A DNA stretch of 64,000 nucleotides from Hymenobacter lapidiphilus (lineage in GTDB: Bacteria > Bacteroidota > Bacteroidia > Cytophagales > Hymenobacteraceae), in assembly GCF_013377885.1 (NCBI RefSeq), contig NZ_JABKAU010000022.1, positions 1-64,000 of the forward strand, written 5' to 3'. The notes under the pieces are model-generated. The model had not been told where the DNA came from. It saw only the letters and a list, made by a program, of their open reading frames with translations, and did no database searches. This document shows, in pieces, positions 1-8,271 of this stretch (the stretch's first letter is position 1; every line of letters begins with the position of its first letter). A program made the position numbers and the translations under genes.

Positions 1-328
1 AGCATAGCGCGAACCGCCAAAGCAGCGGCCTCGCAGGACGGCCGGCTACTCCTGATTATATCCTCGGATTCGGTTAGGTAAAGCCGGGCTCCTGCGGGGC
101 CATTGCTTTTTTTGCCGTCGGGCTTACCTAAGGTCAATTGTGAATATTAGGTGGTAGACTCTTCTTTTCGGATAAAATTGCTTTTTAAACCGCAAAAAGG
201 ATTGAAAAAGACAGCGGTAATCCTATATCTTTAGGATCTGATAGTATAGGATTAAGATAATGCAGTAGCCATTGTTTTAATTCGTCAACTCATCCGACTT
301 TCTTTTTTGCTTTTACTAAGCCGCGCCT
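1..328. other. Non-coding left edge
   Basis: No convincing coding region is seen. An imperfect inverted repeat at about 75-130 (arms TAGGTAAAGCC and GGGCTTACCTA) encloses a run of seven T and may be the terminator of a gene outside the window. TATCTTTAG at 226-234 resembles the Bacteroidota -7 element, about 95 bases before the ATG at 329. The nearest upstream TTG (202-204) gives a 21-base spacer, longer than usual, so the promoter is tentative. Confidence 0.4.
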
Positions 329-1054
329 ATGGACTCTTCTACTCCCACCACTCCCGAAATCAAGCCTGAAAACGAGGATTTCTCGCCTGATATGACGCAT
401 GACGAGGAAGAACTCTCGTCGGGCAACAGCCGGCTGGCCCTGATTGCCGGCGGCATTGTGGCTGCCGTACTGGCGGGCTACCTGCTGCTGCCGGCTACTA
501 TAACCAACCCTGGAGGTACTCCCGAGCTGCCCACCCCAACTATGATGCTGGGAGAAGCTTCTATAACGGGTACGCGTACCCCCGACGAAACGGCCCCGGC
601 CGATGTGGCTACCGACGCTGCGCCTGCTGAGACACCCAAGTCCGCCGCCGCGGCCCGCACTGCGGCCACTGCCCGCAATGCGGTAGCGGCCCCGGCCGCT
701 GCCTCCAAGGTCGACGAGCCGGAAGAGGTGGCGCTGGCACCGGTTGTACCCGCCACTCCCATCGCTGTGGCCGAGCCTGCCGAACTGGCTCCAACCAGCC
801 TGAAGCTGAACGGCCGGGTGCTCGACGAAAACGGCCGTCCGTTGGCCGGTGCCACCATTCTGCTTAAAGGCTCGAAGGTGGCTACCAGCACCGATGCCAA
901 CGGCAACTACGCGCTCGAAGTACCTGCTGGAACCGACAATACGCTGCTTTACGGCTACGGCGGCTACGAGGACCAGCTGCTCCGCTCGCGCAACACCAAA
1001 ACCCAAAACGTTACGCTCGTGCCACGCGAAGACGTTAAGCGCCGCCGCCGGTAG
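329..1054 (+). CDS. Membrane-anchored carboxypeptidase-regulatory-like protein
   Basis: 241 aa. An acidic N-terminal stretch of about 35 residues is followed by one hydrophobic segment (about 36-57), a long Ala/Pro/Thr-rich linker, and a C-terminal module starting LNGRVLDENGRPLAGATI (about 152-235). That module is the CarboxypepD_reg-like beta-sandwich often found at the N-terminus of Bacteroidota TonB-dependent receptors, but here it stands alone. The tail is basic (KRRRR). The likely topology is a short cytoplasmic N-terminus, one membrane span and a periplasmic module. The gene stands alone and ends just before a long palindromic terminator. Function is unknown; a link to envelope assembly or an anti-sigma-like role would be guesswork. 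Confidence 0.7.
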   Translation: MDSSTPTTPEIKPENEDFSPDMTHDEEELSSGNSRLALIAGGIVAAVLAGYLLLPATITNPGGTPELPTPTMMLGEASITGTRTPDETAPADVATDAAPAETPKSAAAARTAATARNAVAAPAAASKVDEPEEVALAPVVPATPIAVAEPAELAPTSLKLNGRVLDENGRPLAGATILLKGSKVATSTDANGNYALEVPAGTDNTLLYGYGGYEDQLLRSRNTKTQNVTLVPREDVKRRRR

Positions 1055-1060
1055 AGGTAA

Positions 1061-1126
1061 GTCGTCCTGCCAGACAGCAAAAAAGCCTCTGATATCAGGG
1101 GCTTTTTTGCTGTCTGGCAGGACGAC
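1061..1126. terminator. 66-base near-perfect palindrome, bidirectional terminator
   Basis: Two 33-base halves are complementary with a single mismatch. The arms include AAAAAAGCC and GGCTTTTTT, so either strand can form a GC stem followed by U residues. It starts 6 bases after the stop of the gene ending at 1054. The stem is far longer than termination needs. Confidence 0.75.
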
Positions 1127-1131
1127 ATTAA

Positions 1132-1218
1132 TAGCGCGAAGCTCCAGCTTCGCGTGTTGTCGTTAACGGCCGCACCTTGCGTAATCGTTCAACGGCACCA
1201 GAAGCTGGAGCTTCGTAC
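1132..1218. repeat. Intergenic palindromic repeat, CGAAGCTCCAGCTTCG type
   Basis: The left arm holds GCGAAGCTCCAGCTTCGC, itself a palindrome; the right arm has GAAGCTGGAGCTTC followed by GTACTA. The arms pair to form a larger hairpin around a roughly 50-base unique interior. It lies between two convergent genes and contains the CGAAG/CTTCG core also seen in the other repeat families of this window. Confidence 0.6.
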
Positions 1219-1287
1219 TACAGGTTTACGACCTGCTGTTGCGTCAGTTCTGTCTGAACAGCTTCAGCTGCCGCGTAACGGCTGGTA

Positions 1288-2766
1288 TTAGCTATCCAGC
1301 TTCTTAAACCGGCTGCGGAACAGGTAGTACACTGGTACGCCGAGGGCCACCAGCAGCAGGCCACGCTGGGCGAATTTGGAGTTTTCGGGGTCGGTGAGCA
1401 GGATAAAGCAGAACGTGGAGGCCAGCACGATGTAGAGCAGCGGCACCACCGGGTAGCCCCAGGCGCGATAGGGGCGGGGCGCATCGGGGCGGGTGCGGCG
1501 CAGCACGAAAATGCCGATAATGGTGATGACGTAGAACAGAATCACCGAGAACATCACGTAGTTGAGCAGCTCGCCATACGAGCCCGACAAGCACAGCAGG
1601 CAGGCCCAGGCGCACTGGCCCCAGAGGGCTACACCTGGTACACCAGCCTTGTTCAGGCGGGCCATGCCCCGGAAAAACAGGCCGTCCTGGGCCATGGCGT
1701 AATAGGCCCGCCCGCCCGACAGCAGAATGCTGTTGTTGGCGCTGAACGTGCTGATCATAATCAGGACGGCCATTACGTAGGCGCCTGCCGGGCCCATAAT
1801 GCTTTCGGCGGCGGCTGTGCCCACGCGGTCGTCGGTGGCGTACTGGATGCCGCGGCCCAGCACATCGGTGGCGGTTGGGTCGCCCTGCAGGGGCAGCACC
1901 AGCAGGTACACCACATTTATCAGCAGGTACAGGCCCGTTACGATGCCCGTGCCCAGGGCCATGCTTAGTACAATGGTGCGCTCGGGCTTCACGATTTCGT
2001 CGCCCGCGAAACCAATGTTGTTCCAGGCGTCGGAGCTGAACAACGAGCCCGTCATGGCCAGGCCAATGGCCGTAACTAGGGCGGCTACCGTGAGGGGCGT
2101 GCCCTGGCCGGCGGCATCGAAGCTCACGGCCTGCCACACGTTCTGGAAGTTCTGGCTCAGGGCTTCCTGCTTGATGCCCAGAAACAGACCCGACAGAATA
2201 AGCAGGCCCAGGGCTACGAGCTTGGTGCTGCCAAACACGTTGGAAATCCACTTGCCGGCCCGTACCCCGCGCGAGTTGATGTAGGTGAGAAATACCAGCA
2301 TGGCAATGGCCACCAGCTGCACCATGCTGAATTTGAACGAGCCTCCTAACAGCGGCACATTCTGTATTTCGAACAGCACATTAGCTTCCGAAATTTGGGG
2401 AAACAGTACGCCGGCAAACCGGGCAAAAGCCACAGCTACGGCCGCAATTACGCCGGTCTGAATCACGAGAAACAGCGACCAGCCGTACAAAAAGGCCACC
2501 AGCTTGTTGTAGGCCTCGCGCAGGTACACGTACTGCCCGCCCACTTTGGGGAACATCGACGACAGCTCGCCATAGCTCACGGCGCCGGCCAGCGTAATCA
2601 CGCCCGTCAGCAGCCACACTACCAGCAGCCAGCCCGTCGAGCCTACTTTGCGGCTGATATCGGAGGAAACGATGAAAATGCCGGAGCCAATCATGCTGCC
2701 GGAAACAATCATAACGGCATCAAACAGCGTAATGGCCCGCTGGAAATGGCCTTCTTTTTCGGACAT
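1288..2766 (-). CDS. APC-family amino acid permease
   Basis: 492 aa, the usual length for the amino acid-polyamine-organocation superfamily. About twelve hydrophobic segments are visible. Segment 1 contains the APC hallmark SGSMIGSGIFIV (about residues 21-32), the substrate-contacting unwound helix. The reading Y-G-E-L-S-S-M-F-P-K-VGGQYVYLREAY downstream is also characteristic of LAT-like and APC exchangers. It should sit in the inner membrane and import or exchange amino acids; specificity cannot be read from the sequence. It is monocistronic and convergent with the gene ending at 1054. The ATG at 2766 directly precedes the family-typical N-terminus. Confidence 0.9.
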   Translation of the reverse strand: MSEKEGHFQRAITLFDAVMIVSGSMIGSGIFIVSSDISRKVGSTGWLLVVWLLTGVITLAGAVSYGELSSMFPKVGGQYVYLREAYNKLVAFLYGWSLFLVIQTGVIAAVAVAFARFAGVLFPQISEANVLFEIQNVPLLGGSFKFSMVQLVAIAMLVFLTYINSRGVRAGKWISNVFGSTKLVALGLLILSGLFLGIKQEALSQNFQNVWQAVSFDAAGQGTPLTVAALVTAIGLAMTGSLFSSDAWNNIGFAGDEIVKPERTIVLSMALGTGIVTGLYLLINVVYLLVLPLQGDPTATDVLGRGIQYATDDRVGTAAAESIMGPAGAYVMAVLIMISTFSANNSILLSGGRAYYAMAQDGLFFRGMARLNKAGVPGVALWGQCAWACLLCLSGSYGELLNYVMFSVILFYVITIIGIFVLRRTRPDAPRPYRAWGYPVVPLLYIVLASTFCFILLTDPENSKFAQRGLLLVALGVPVYYLFRSRFKKLDS

Positions 2767-2830
2767 CTGGTAAAGAAAAGAGGGAATGGGGCCGGAAGAT
2801 AGCGGATGGGTGGTAAATGAGGAAATTCAT

Positions 2831-2930
2831 CTGTTATCCTGAGCAGCGCGAAGTACTACATAAGGACTTTATGCCCCCCGAACAGGTTGTTCTGGCCCAG
2901 CAAGGTCCTTCATTGCGCCCAGGATGACAG
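2831..2930. repeat. Degenerate palindromic repeat (TCATCCTGAGC family)
   Basis: Left arm TTATCCTGAGCAGCGCGAAG and right arm AAGGTCCTTC...CCAGGATGACAG match the family seen intact at 18679, 24235, 33642 and 35925, but the arms have diverged and the interior is no longer palindromic. It lies between divergently transcribed genes. Confidence 0.65.
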
Positions 2931-2969
2931 CTGGTTTGAGAACCTGCCGCCCGCTCCGGCCCGATTGCC

Positions 2970-2977
2970 TATTTTTG
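2970..2977 (+). promoter_or_regulatory. -7 element TATTTTTG
   Basis: An exact match to the Bacteroidota -7 consensus TAnnTTTG, 34 bases before the ATG at 3012. A well-spaced -33 TTG is not obvious. Confidence 0.45.
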
Positions 2978-3011
2978 CCCATCTAGCCCTTCCCGTTCCC
3001 GCTTTCCCCGC

Positions 3012-5777
3012 ATGTCCAACCGCGTACTTGTCTGGCTTACCCTGCTGCTGCTGCTCACGGCGCTGGGCTCCTACGTGTACTACCGGCGCACCGTGGCCAG
3101 CACGCCCGTCGACCCCTGGGCCCTGGTGCCCGACGATGCCGTGCTGGTGGCCATGACGCGCGACCACCCCACGCTGGTGCGCCATCTCAAGGAAACCCGG
3201 GTCTGGGATAACCTGACGGCCGTGCGCTACTTTCAGCAGGTTGAGGAAAACCTGGTGCTGGTAGACAGCCTGGCCGGGGGGCGCGATGTGCTGCTCAACT
3301 TCCTGGGCCGCAAGCGGGTGCTTACTTCGGTACACGTAACCGCGCCCCGGCAGTTCGGGCTGCTGTTTCAGATTCCTATCGGCAGCGTGCGCGAATACCG
3401 GCAGGTGCGCGGGCTGCTGGAAGACCTGGGCCGCGCCCCCGATTTCAAGGTAACTACTCGTGAATACGAGGGTCAGGTACTCACCGACGTGCGCCGTCGC
3501 GTAGTTGCGGAAGGTGAAGAGGGTGGCGGCATAACGCTGCTTAATTATCGCAACCACCTCGTGTTCAGCAGTAATCCGCAGCTCGTGGAAGCCGTGGCCC
3601 GCCGCCTGGCCCGGCCCGACGCCCCCAGCGTAGCCGCCGAGTTTCAGAGCACTGATTACTTCCGGCTGCGCGATGTGGATGCCACGCTGCTGCTCAACCA
3701 GCGGCGGCTGCCGCAGCTGCTGGGCGTACTGTTTCGCTCCGAGCTGACGCCCGAAATGGCGGCCGTGGCCAGCCTGGCCCGCAACGAGCTGACCGAAATG
3801 CGGCTGGCCGGCAACAAGGTGGTTTTCCGGGGCTTCGCCAACCCCGAAATGGCTCAGGGCAGCCTGCACCAGCGCCTGCTGGGCCAGCCCGCCCAGCGCC
3901 TGCACATGGCTGAGGTGCTGCCGTTGCGGGCGGCGCTGGTTATCCATCTGGGCCTGGGGCCGGTAACGGCCCTGCGCGGCACCCGCGCCCGCGCGGCCCC
4001 CGACTCGCTGGGCTCGGGCGTGCCGCCGCTGCTCGACAGCCTGCGCGGGCAGTTGAGCCGCGAGGTGGCACTGTGCTACCTGAGCACCAACTCGGCGCGG
4101 GTTAGGCCGGGCAAGCTGGCACTGGCCTATACTGCCAATCCGGCCCGCGTAACCACGCTGCTGGGCCAGCTGCGGCGGGCGGTGGGGGCCCGCCCTTCGT
4201 TTGGTAAAGTGGGCAGCTACCAGCTGTACCAGGCTGGTGTGGCCGAACTGCCCCAGCAGCTGTTAGGCGACCTGTTCACGGGGTTTGGGGCGCGGCCGTT
4301 GGTGGCACAGGTGGGCAACTACGTGGTATTTGCCGACGATGAGCCCGCCCTGCGCCAGTACCTGGCCGATATGGGCGCGGGCGAAACCTGGAGCCGCTCG
4401 CCTACGCAGGTGGCCTTTTTGCAGGAAACCCAGCCGCTGGCCCGCCTGCGCGTGCTGATTGACACGCGCAACTGCTGGAACCTGCTGCTGCGGGGCCTGC
4501 AGGAACAGCGCCGCGCCGGGCTACTGCGCAATGAAACCCTGTTTAAGCGCTTTCCGCAGGTGTCGCTGCAATGGGTGCCGGCCGATAATGAGCAGGAGGA
4601 AGGCGCGCAGTACTTCACGCAGTTTCTGCTGCGCCACCCGGCCGAAGGTCCCGCCGAGGCCCGCCCCCAGAACTCCGACGGCACGGGCAGCGTCCTCGAT
4701 TTTAAGGTGCCGCTGCGTAGCTCGCCCGAGGCCGTAGTAGTAGCCGGGGCGCAGCTGCCGGGCGTGTTAGTGCAAGATACGGCCCACGTGCTGCACTACA
4801 TAACGCCCGAAAACGTGGTGGCCTGGTCCGACTCGCTGCCCGGGCCGCTGGTGGGCCCCACCGTGCGGCTGCCGGGGGCCACGGGCTTCCTGCTGGCCAC
4901 GCCCCGGCAGCTGTTCCAGTTCAACAACAGCGGCCAGCCCCAGCCTAACTTCCCCCTCAACCTCCCCGATACGGTTCGTGCCACCGCGCTAAGCGTGTCG
5001 CCGACTATGCGCGAGGGTGCCGGGCGCCGGCTGCTGGTGGCCGGCAGCGGCAGCAACCTGTTTTTGTACGATACCCGGGGGCTCTCCTACGTCGGCTGGC
5101 AGCCCAAGCAGCTCGACTTTAGGCTGGCTGCCCCGCCGCAGTACCTGGTAGTAGATGGGCGTGATGTGGTGCTCGTGCTGCTCGAAAATGGCTATGTGTA
5201 TGCCTTCGACCAGGCCGGCGGGGCCTACCCGGGCTTCCCGCTAAGCGTAGGCGCCCGGCTGGCCAGCGCCGCTTTCGTGGAAACTGGCCCCACCCTGCGC
5301 CGCACGCGCCTGACGGTGGTAAACCAGCACGGCGAGCGGGTGAGCTTCAATTTGAGCGGCGACGTGGTGGCCCGTCGCCGGGTGGCCACCTGGAGTCGCA
5401 CCTCGCGCTTCCGCCTGATTGCCGACCAGCAGCAGGCGGGCTACGTGGTAAGCCGCGAAGATGGCGGCCGGCTCACGCTCTTCGATCCGGAGGGTAAGTC
5501 CCTGCTCAGCCAGTCGTTCCTGACTACGGCCCCGCGGTCGGTGCAGTATTTCAACTTCGGCCCCGGCCGTCAGGCCTACGTGCTCACCGAAACCGGCCCC
5601 GGCAAAGCCTACCTCTACGACGCCCGGTTCCGCCTCATCGGCGGCAAGCCCTTCGACAGCACCACGCCCCGCGTCGACCTCACCTACAACCCCGCCACCA
5701 GCACGTTCCATCTTTTCCGCGTGAACGGCAACGAGCTGCGCAGAACCGATATTAAGGTGAGTACAGAGAAGAGATGA
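3012..5777 (+). CDS. Large DUF3352-like envelope protein
   Basis: 921 aa. One hydrophobic N-terminal segment (about residues 5-25) looks like a signal anchor; the remainder is soluble and presumably periplasmic. Residues about 30-560 have the layout of DUF3352-type proteins (a start such as PWALVPDDAVLVAMT, then repeated alpha/beta blocks). Residues about 580-910 contain repeated short beta motifs (FLLATPRQLFQFN, LLVAGSGSNLFLYDTRG, VVLVLLENGYVYAFDQAGG) that suggest a beta-propeller. It is preceded by a TATTTTTG promoter element and followed by a palindromic terminator, so probably monocistronic. No catalytic motif is recognised and the function is unknown. The DUF assignment rests on pattern recognition only. 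Confidence 0.65.
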   Translation: MSNRVLVWLTLLLLLTALGSYVYYRRTVASTPVDPWALVPDDAVLVAMTRDHPTLVRHLKETRVWDNLTAVRYFQQVEENLVLVDSLAGGRDVLLNFLGRKRVLTSVHVTAPRQFGLLFQIPIGSVREYRQVRGLLEDLGRAPDFKVTTREYEGQVLTDVRRRVVAEGEEGGGITLLNYRNHLVFSSNPQLVEAVARRLARPDAPSVAAEFQSTDYFRLRDVDATLLLNQRRLPQLLGVLFRSELTPEMAAVASLARNELTEMRLAGNKVVFRGFANPEMAQGSLHQRLLGQPAQRLHMAEVLPLRAALVIHLGLGPVTALRGTRARAAPDSLGSGVPPLLDSLRGQLSREVALCYLSTNSARVRPGKLALAYTANPARVTTLLGQLRRAVGARPSFGKVGSYQLYQAGVAELPQQLLGDLFTGFGARPLVAQVGNYVVFADDEPALRQYLADMGAGETWSRSPTQVAFLQETQPLARLRVLIDTRNCWNLLLRGLQEQRRAGLLRNETLFKRFPQVSLQWVPADNEQEEGAQYFTQFLLRHPAEGPAEARPQNSDGTGSVLDFKVPLRSSPEAVVVAGAQLPGVLVQDTAHVLHYITPENVVAWSDSLPGPLVGPTVRLPGATGFLLATPRQLFQFNNSGQPQPNFPLNLPDTVRATALSVSPTMREGAGRRLLVAGSGSNLFLYDTRGLSYVGWQPKQLDFRLAAPPQYLVVDGRDVVLVLLENGYVYAFDQAGGAYPGFPLSVGARLASAAFVETGPTLRRTRLTVVNQHGERVSFNLSGDVVARRRVATWSRTSRFRLIADQQQAGYVVSREDGGRLTLFDPEGKSLLSQSFLTTAPRSVQYFNFGPGRQAYVLTETGPGKAYLYDARFRLIGGKPFDSTTPRVDLTYNPATSTFHLFRVNGNELRRTDIKVSTEKR

Positions 5778-5798
5778 AGTGAGAGGAAAGGCGTACAC

Positions 5799-5855
5799 AA
5801 CCAGAACGTCATGCTTCGGCTGCGCGGACACCAGATGAAGCATGACGTTCTGGTT
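5799..5855. repeat. Palindrome AACGTCATGCTTC...GAAGCATGACGTT
   Basis: 19-base arms (AACCAGAACGTCATGCTTC and its complement) flank a 19-base interior. It sits between two convergent genes and may act as a shared terminator. The AGAACGTCAT arm is shared with the repeats at 10562, 17403 and 51245. Confidence 0.65.
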
Positions 5856-5878
5856 GTTTCTGGTTCGCGTTCCTTTTC

Positions 5879-7120
5879 TCACTTATTTGTCAACCAACCT
5901 TTTCGGTAGAAATAAACGAGCTGGAAGATGACGATGATGGCCAGCAAGGCCAGCAGGATTGGGTAGCCCCAGGGGCTGTAGAGCTCGGGCATATTGAGCG
6001 GGTTGATGCTGCCATCAGGGGACTCGCGCTGGAAATTCATACCGTATAGGCCCACTACAAAGCTCAGTGGAATGAAAATGCTGCTGATGATGGTCAGTAC
6101 CTTCATCACCTCGTTGGCCCGGTTGCTCTGGTCCGACATATACAGGTCGATGAGGCTGCTGACGGTTTCACGGTAGCTGTCGGCCAAGTCCAGGGCCTGA
6201 ATGGCGTGGTCGTAGCAGTCTTTGAAGAATACCTTGATTTCTTCGGGCACCTCGTCGTCGGGCATGCGCAGCAGCTCGGCAATCTTCTCGCGCTCGGGAT
6301 ACACCAGGCGGCGAAAGCGCACGATGTCCTTTTTCACGTGCAGGATGCGGGCGAGCACTCGGCGGTCGGCGCGGCCCTGAAAAATACGTTCCTCCAGCGT
6401 TTCGAGGTAGTCGCCGATGGCCGCCATAGTGGGGTAGTAGTGGTCGAGCACCACATCGGTGAGGGCGTAGGCCAGGTACAGCGGCGGGCGGCGGCGCAGG
6501 CTGCTACGGCCCGTGCGCAGCCGCACGCGCACCGGCTCCAGGCAGTCGTCGTAGTCGTCTTGGAACGTGAGCACGTAGTTGGCCCCGGTGAAAATGGAGA
6601 GCTGGTCGTCTTCGATGGTGAGCAGGCGGGTAAACTCAGTCATGCGCGACACCAGAAACAGGCCGTCGTCGGTTTCCTCCACCTTGGCCCGCTGGTAGTC
6701 GCTGAGCACGTCCTCCATCTGCAGCGGATGAATGTTGAAATCCTGCTGCAGCCGCTCTATCAGGGCCAGATCATTGTAGCCGCGCACATCGAGCCAGTGC
6801 TTTTTATCCGGATGCTGCCCGAAAAAAGCGTACAGCTCGTCGTAGCTGGCGTATTCCTGCTCATGAAAAAAATCCTCGTCGTACGTGGTCAGCAGCAGGC
6901 GCGGGGGCATTGCGTCGGGCCGGATGGTGAGCGTGCCGGGACGCTGGCCGATGCGCTCCTCGCGCAATCGGCGGGCTGTTTCCAGCTCCACTATATCGGC
7001 CGCCGACATTTCCTGGTCGTCATCGTTATCATCATCATCATACGCATGGGCAGAGGGCGTGGCAAAAAGCGGCTTGGCGGGCAGGGGCGCGGTAGGCCGG
7101 GCAGTGGGCGGCGGGGTCAT
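5879..7120 (-). CDS. corA: CorA-family Mg2+/Co2+ transporter
   Basis: 413 aa. An Asp-rich N-terminal extension (about residues 28-36) precedes the alpha/beta cytoplasmic funnel and a long helix. Two C-terminal membrane helices follow; the first ends in the pore signature YGMNF (about 357-361), which is diagnostic of the CorA/Mrs2 family. The protein forms pentameric inner-membrane channels for divalent cations. The gene stands alone, convergent with the gene ending at 5777. The extra Asp-rich head could bind cations, but that is speculation. Confidence 0.93.
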   Translation of the reverse strand: MTPPPTARPTAPLPAKPLFATPSAHAYDDDDNDDDQEMSAADIVELETARRLREERIGQRPGTLTIRPDAMPPRLLLTTYDEDFFHEQEYASYDELYAFFGQHPDKKHWLDVRGYNDLALIERLQQDFNIHPLQMEDVLSDYQRAKVEETDDGLFLVSRMTEFTRLLTIEDDQLSIFTGANYVLTFQDDYDDCLEPVRVRLRTGRSSLRRRPPLYLAYALTDVVLDHYYPTMAAIGDYLETLEERIFQGRADRRVLARILHVKKDIVRFRRLVYPEREKIAELLRMPDDEVPEEIKVFFKDCYDHAIQALDLADSYRETVSSLIDLYMSDQSNRANEVMKVLTIISSIFIPLSFVVGLYGMNFQRESPDGSINPLNMPELYSPWGYPILLALLAIIVIFQLVYFYRKGWLTNK

Positions 7121-7245
7121 AGGGGAGCAGAAGTGCGGAACGGGAACAGTTTACGGGAATTTGCCGGAAAAGTGGGTGCGGCATTGGTCGCTGTCCGGCA
7201 GGTGCCCGGCGCAAATCGTTGTACTTTCGCCTCCTGATTCCGGTT

Positions 7246-8271
7246 TTGCCCTTGCCTTCGCCCTCCCTTCTTTCTGCTGCGGCCGCCCAGCTACTGCCAC
7301 TGCCTGCCCTGGCCGGCGCGGGCTACACGCTGCGGCGGCTGCCGGGCCTCGCGCCTGCGCCGGTGCGGCCGCCAGCCTATGTGCCCTGGCTGTACCTGCG
7401 GCCCGCTCATCAGGCCCTGCAGCAGTGGACCGAAGGCGAGGTGCTGCACTTCTTTCTGGAAAACGATACCCACACGGTGGCCCAGCTGGCGGTGTACCTG
7501 AGCGCCGATGGCCGCGCCGCCCGCAGCCCCGGCCGGGCACCGTTTGGGGCCGTGCAAACTGCCCCCGACCTGCCCGAACCAGTGCTGCAGGCCTTTCTGG
7601 AAGCCGTGGAAACCAGCCTGCGTGCGCAGGGCGTGCGCCGGCTTACGCTACGTCCCCACGCCTTTGCCTACGAGCCCGCCGCCAGCGCCCGCCTCGCCAC
7701 CGTGCTCGGCCGGCTGGGCTACCAGATCGGCCCCATCGAGATGAACAGCTACCTGCCCCTGAGCCGCGACTTTGAGGCCTGTCTGCATCCTTCGGAGCGG
7801 CGGCGGCTGCGCAAGTGCGAACGGCACGGACTACACTTCGAGCAGGAGCCGCCGCTGCTGCTGCCGCTGGCCTACGAGCTGATTGCCCGTAGCCGCCAGG
7901 AAAAAGGCAAGCCGCTGAACATGAGCCCGGAGCAGCTGCAGGCCCTATTTCGGGCACTGCCGGGGAAAGTGCTGCTGTTCTCGGTACGCGACGCGGCCGG
8001 CGAGTGGGCGGCCGTATCGGTGGTAATTGAAGTGCGCCCCGACGTGCTGTATCATTTTCTGCCCGCCAGCCCGCTGGCCTATAACCATCTCAGCCCCATG
8101 GTGATGCTCAATTCGGGCCTGCATGCCTTCGGCCGGGCCAGCAACATGCGCCTGCTCGATCTGGGTATTTCGGCCCTGCCCACCGGCGTCGATGAGTCGC
8201 TACTGCGCTTCAAGCGCCACCTCGGGGCGGTGTCGGGCATCAAGCTAACGTTTAGTAAGGAGCTGGGCTGA
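7246..8271 (+). CDS. GNAT/FemAB-like acyltransferase of polysaccharide cluster
   Basis: About 341 aa if translation starts at the TTG at 7246. A longer TTG start at 7219 is possible, but a -7-like TACTTTCG at 7222-7229 would then lie inside the gene, so the shorter form is preferred. The C-terminal half has the GNAT/FemAB layout of proteins found in exopolysaccharide clusters: PSERRRLRKCERHGLHFE, then SRQEKGKPLNMSPEQL, a central strand LLFSVRDAAGEWAAVSVVI, and YHFLPASPLAYNHLSPMVML. It probably transfers an acyl or aminoacyl group to a sugar or lipid-linked substrate. Its stop overlaps the start of the flippase gene (TGATG), which implies translational coupling. There is no ATG near the start. 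Confidence 0.7.
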   Translation: MPLPSPSLLSAAAAQLLPLPALAGAGYTLRRLPGLAPAPVRPPAYVPWLYLRPAHQALQQWTEGEVLHFFLENDTHTVAQLAVYLSADGRAARSPGRAPFGAVQTAPDLPEPVLQAFLEAVETSLRAQGVRRLTLRPHAFAYEPAASARLATVLGRLGYQIGPIEMNSYLPLSRDFEACLHPSERRRLRKCERHGLHFEQEPPLLLPLAYELIARSRQEKGKPLNMSPEQLQALFRALPGKVLLFSVRDAAGEWAAVSVVIEVRPDVLYHFLPASPLAYNHLSPMVMLNSGLHAFGRASNMRLLDLGISALPTGVDESLLRFKRHLGAVSGIKLTFSKELG

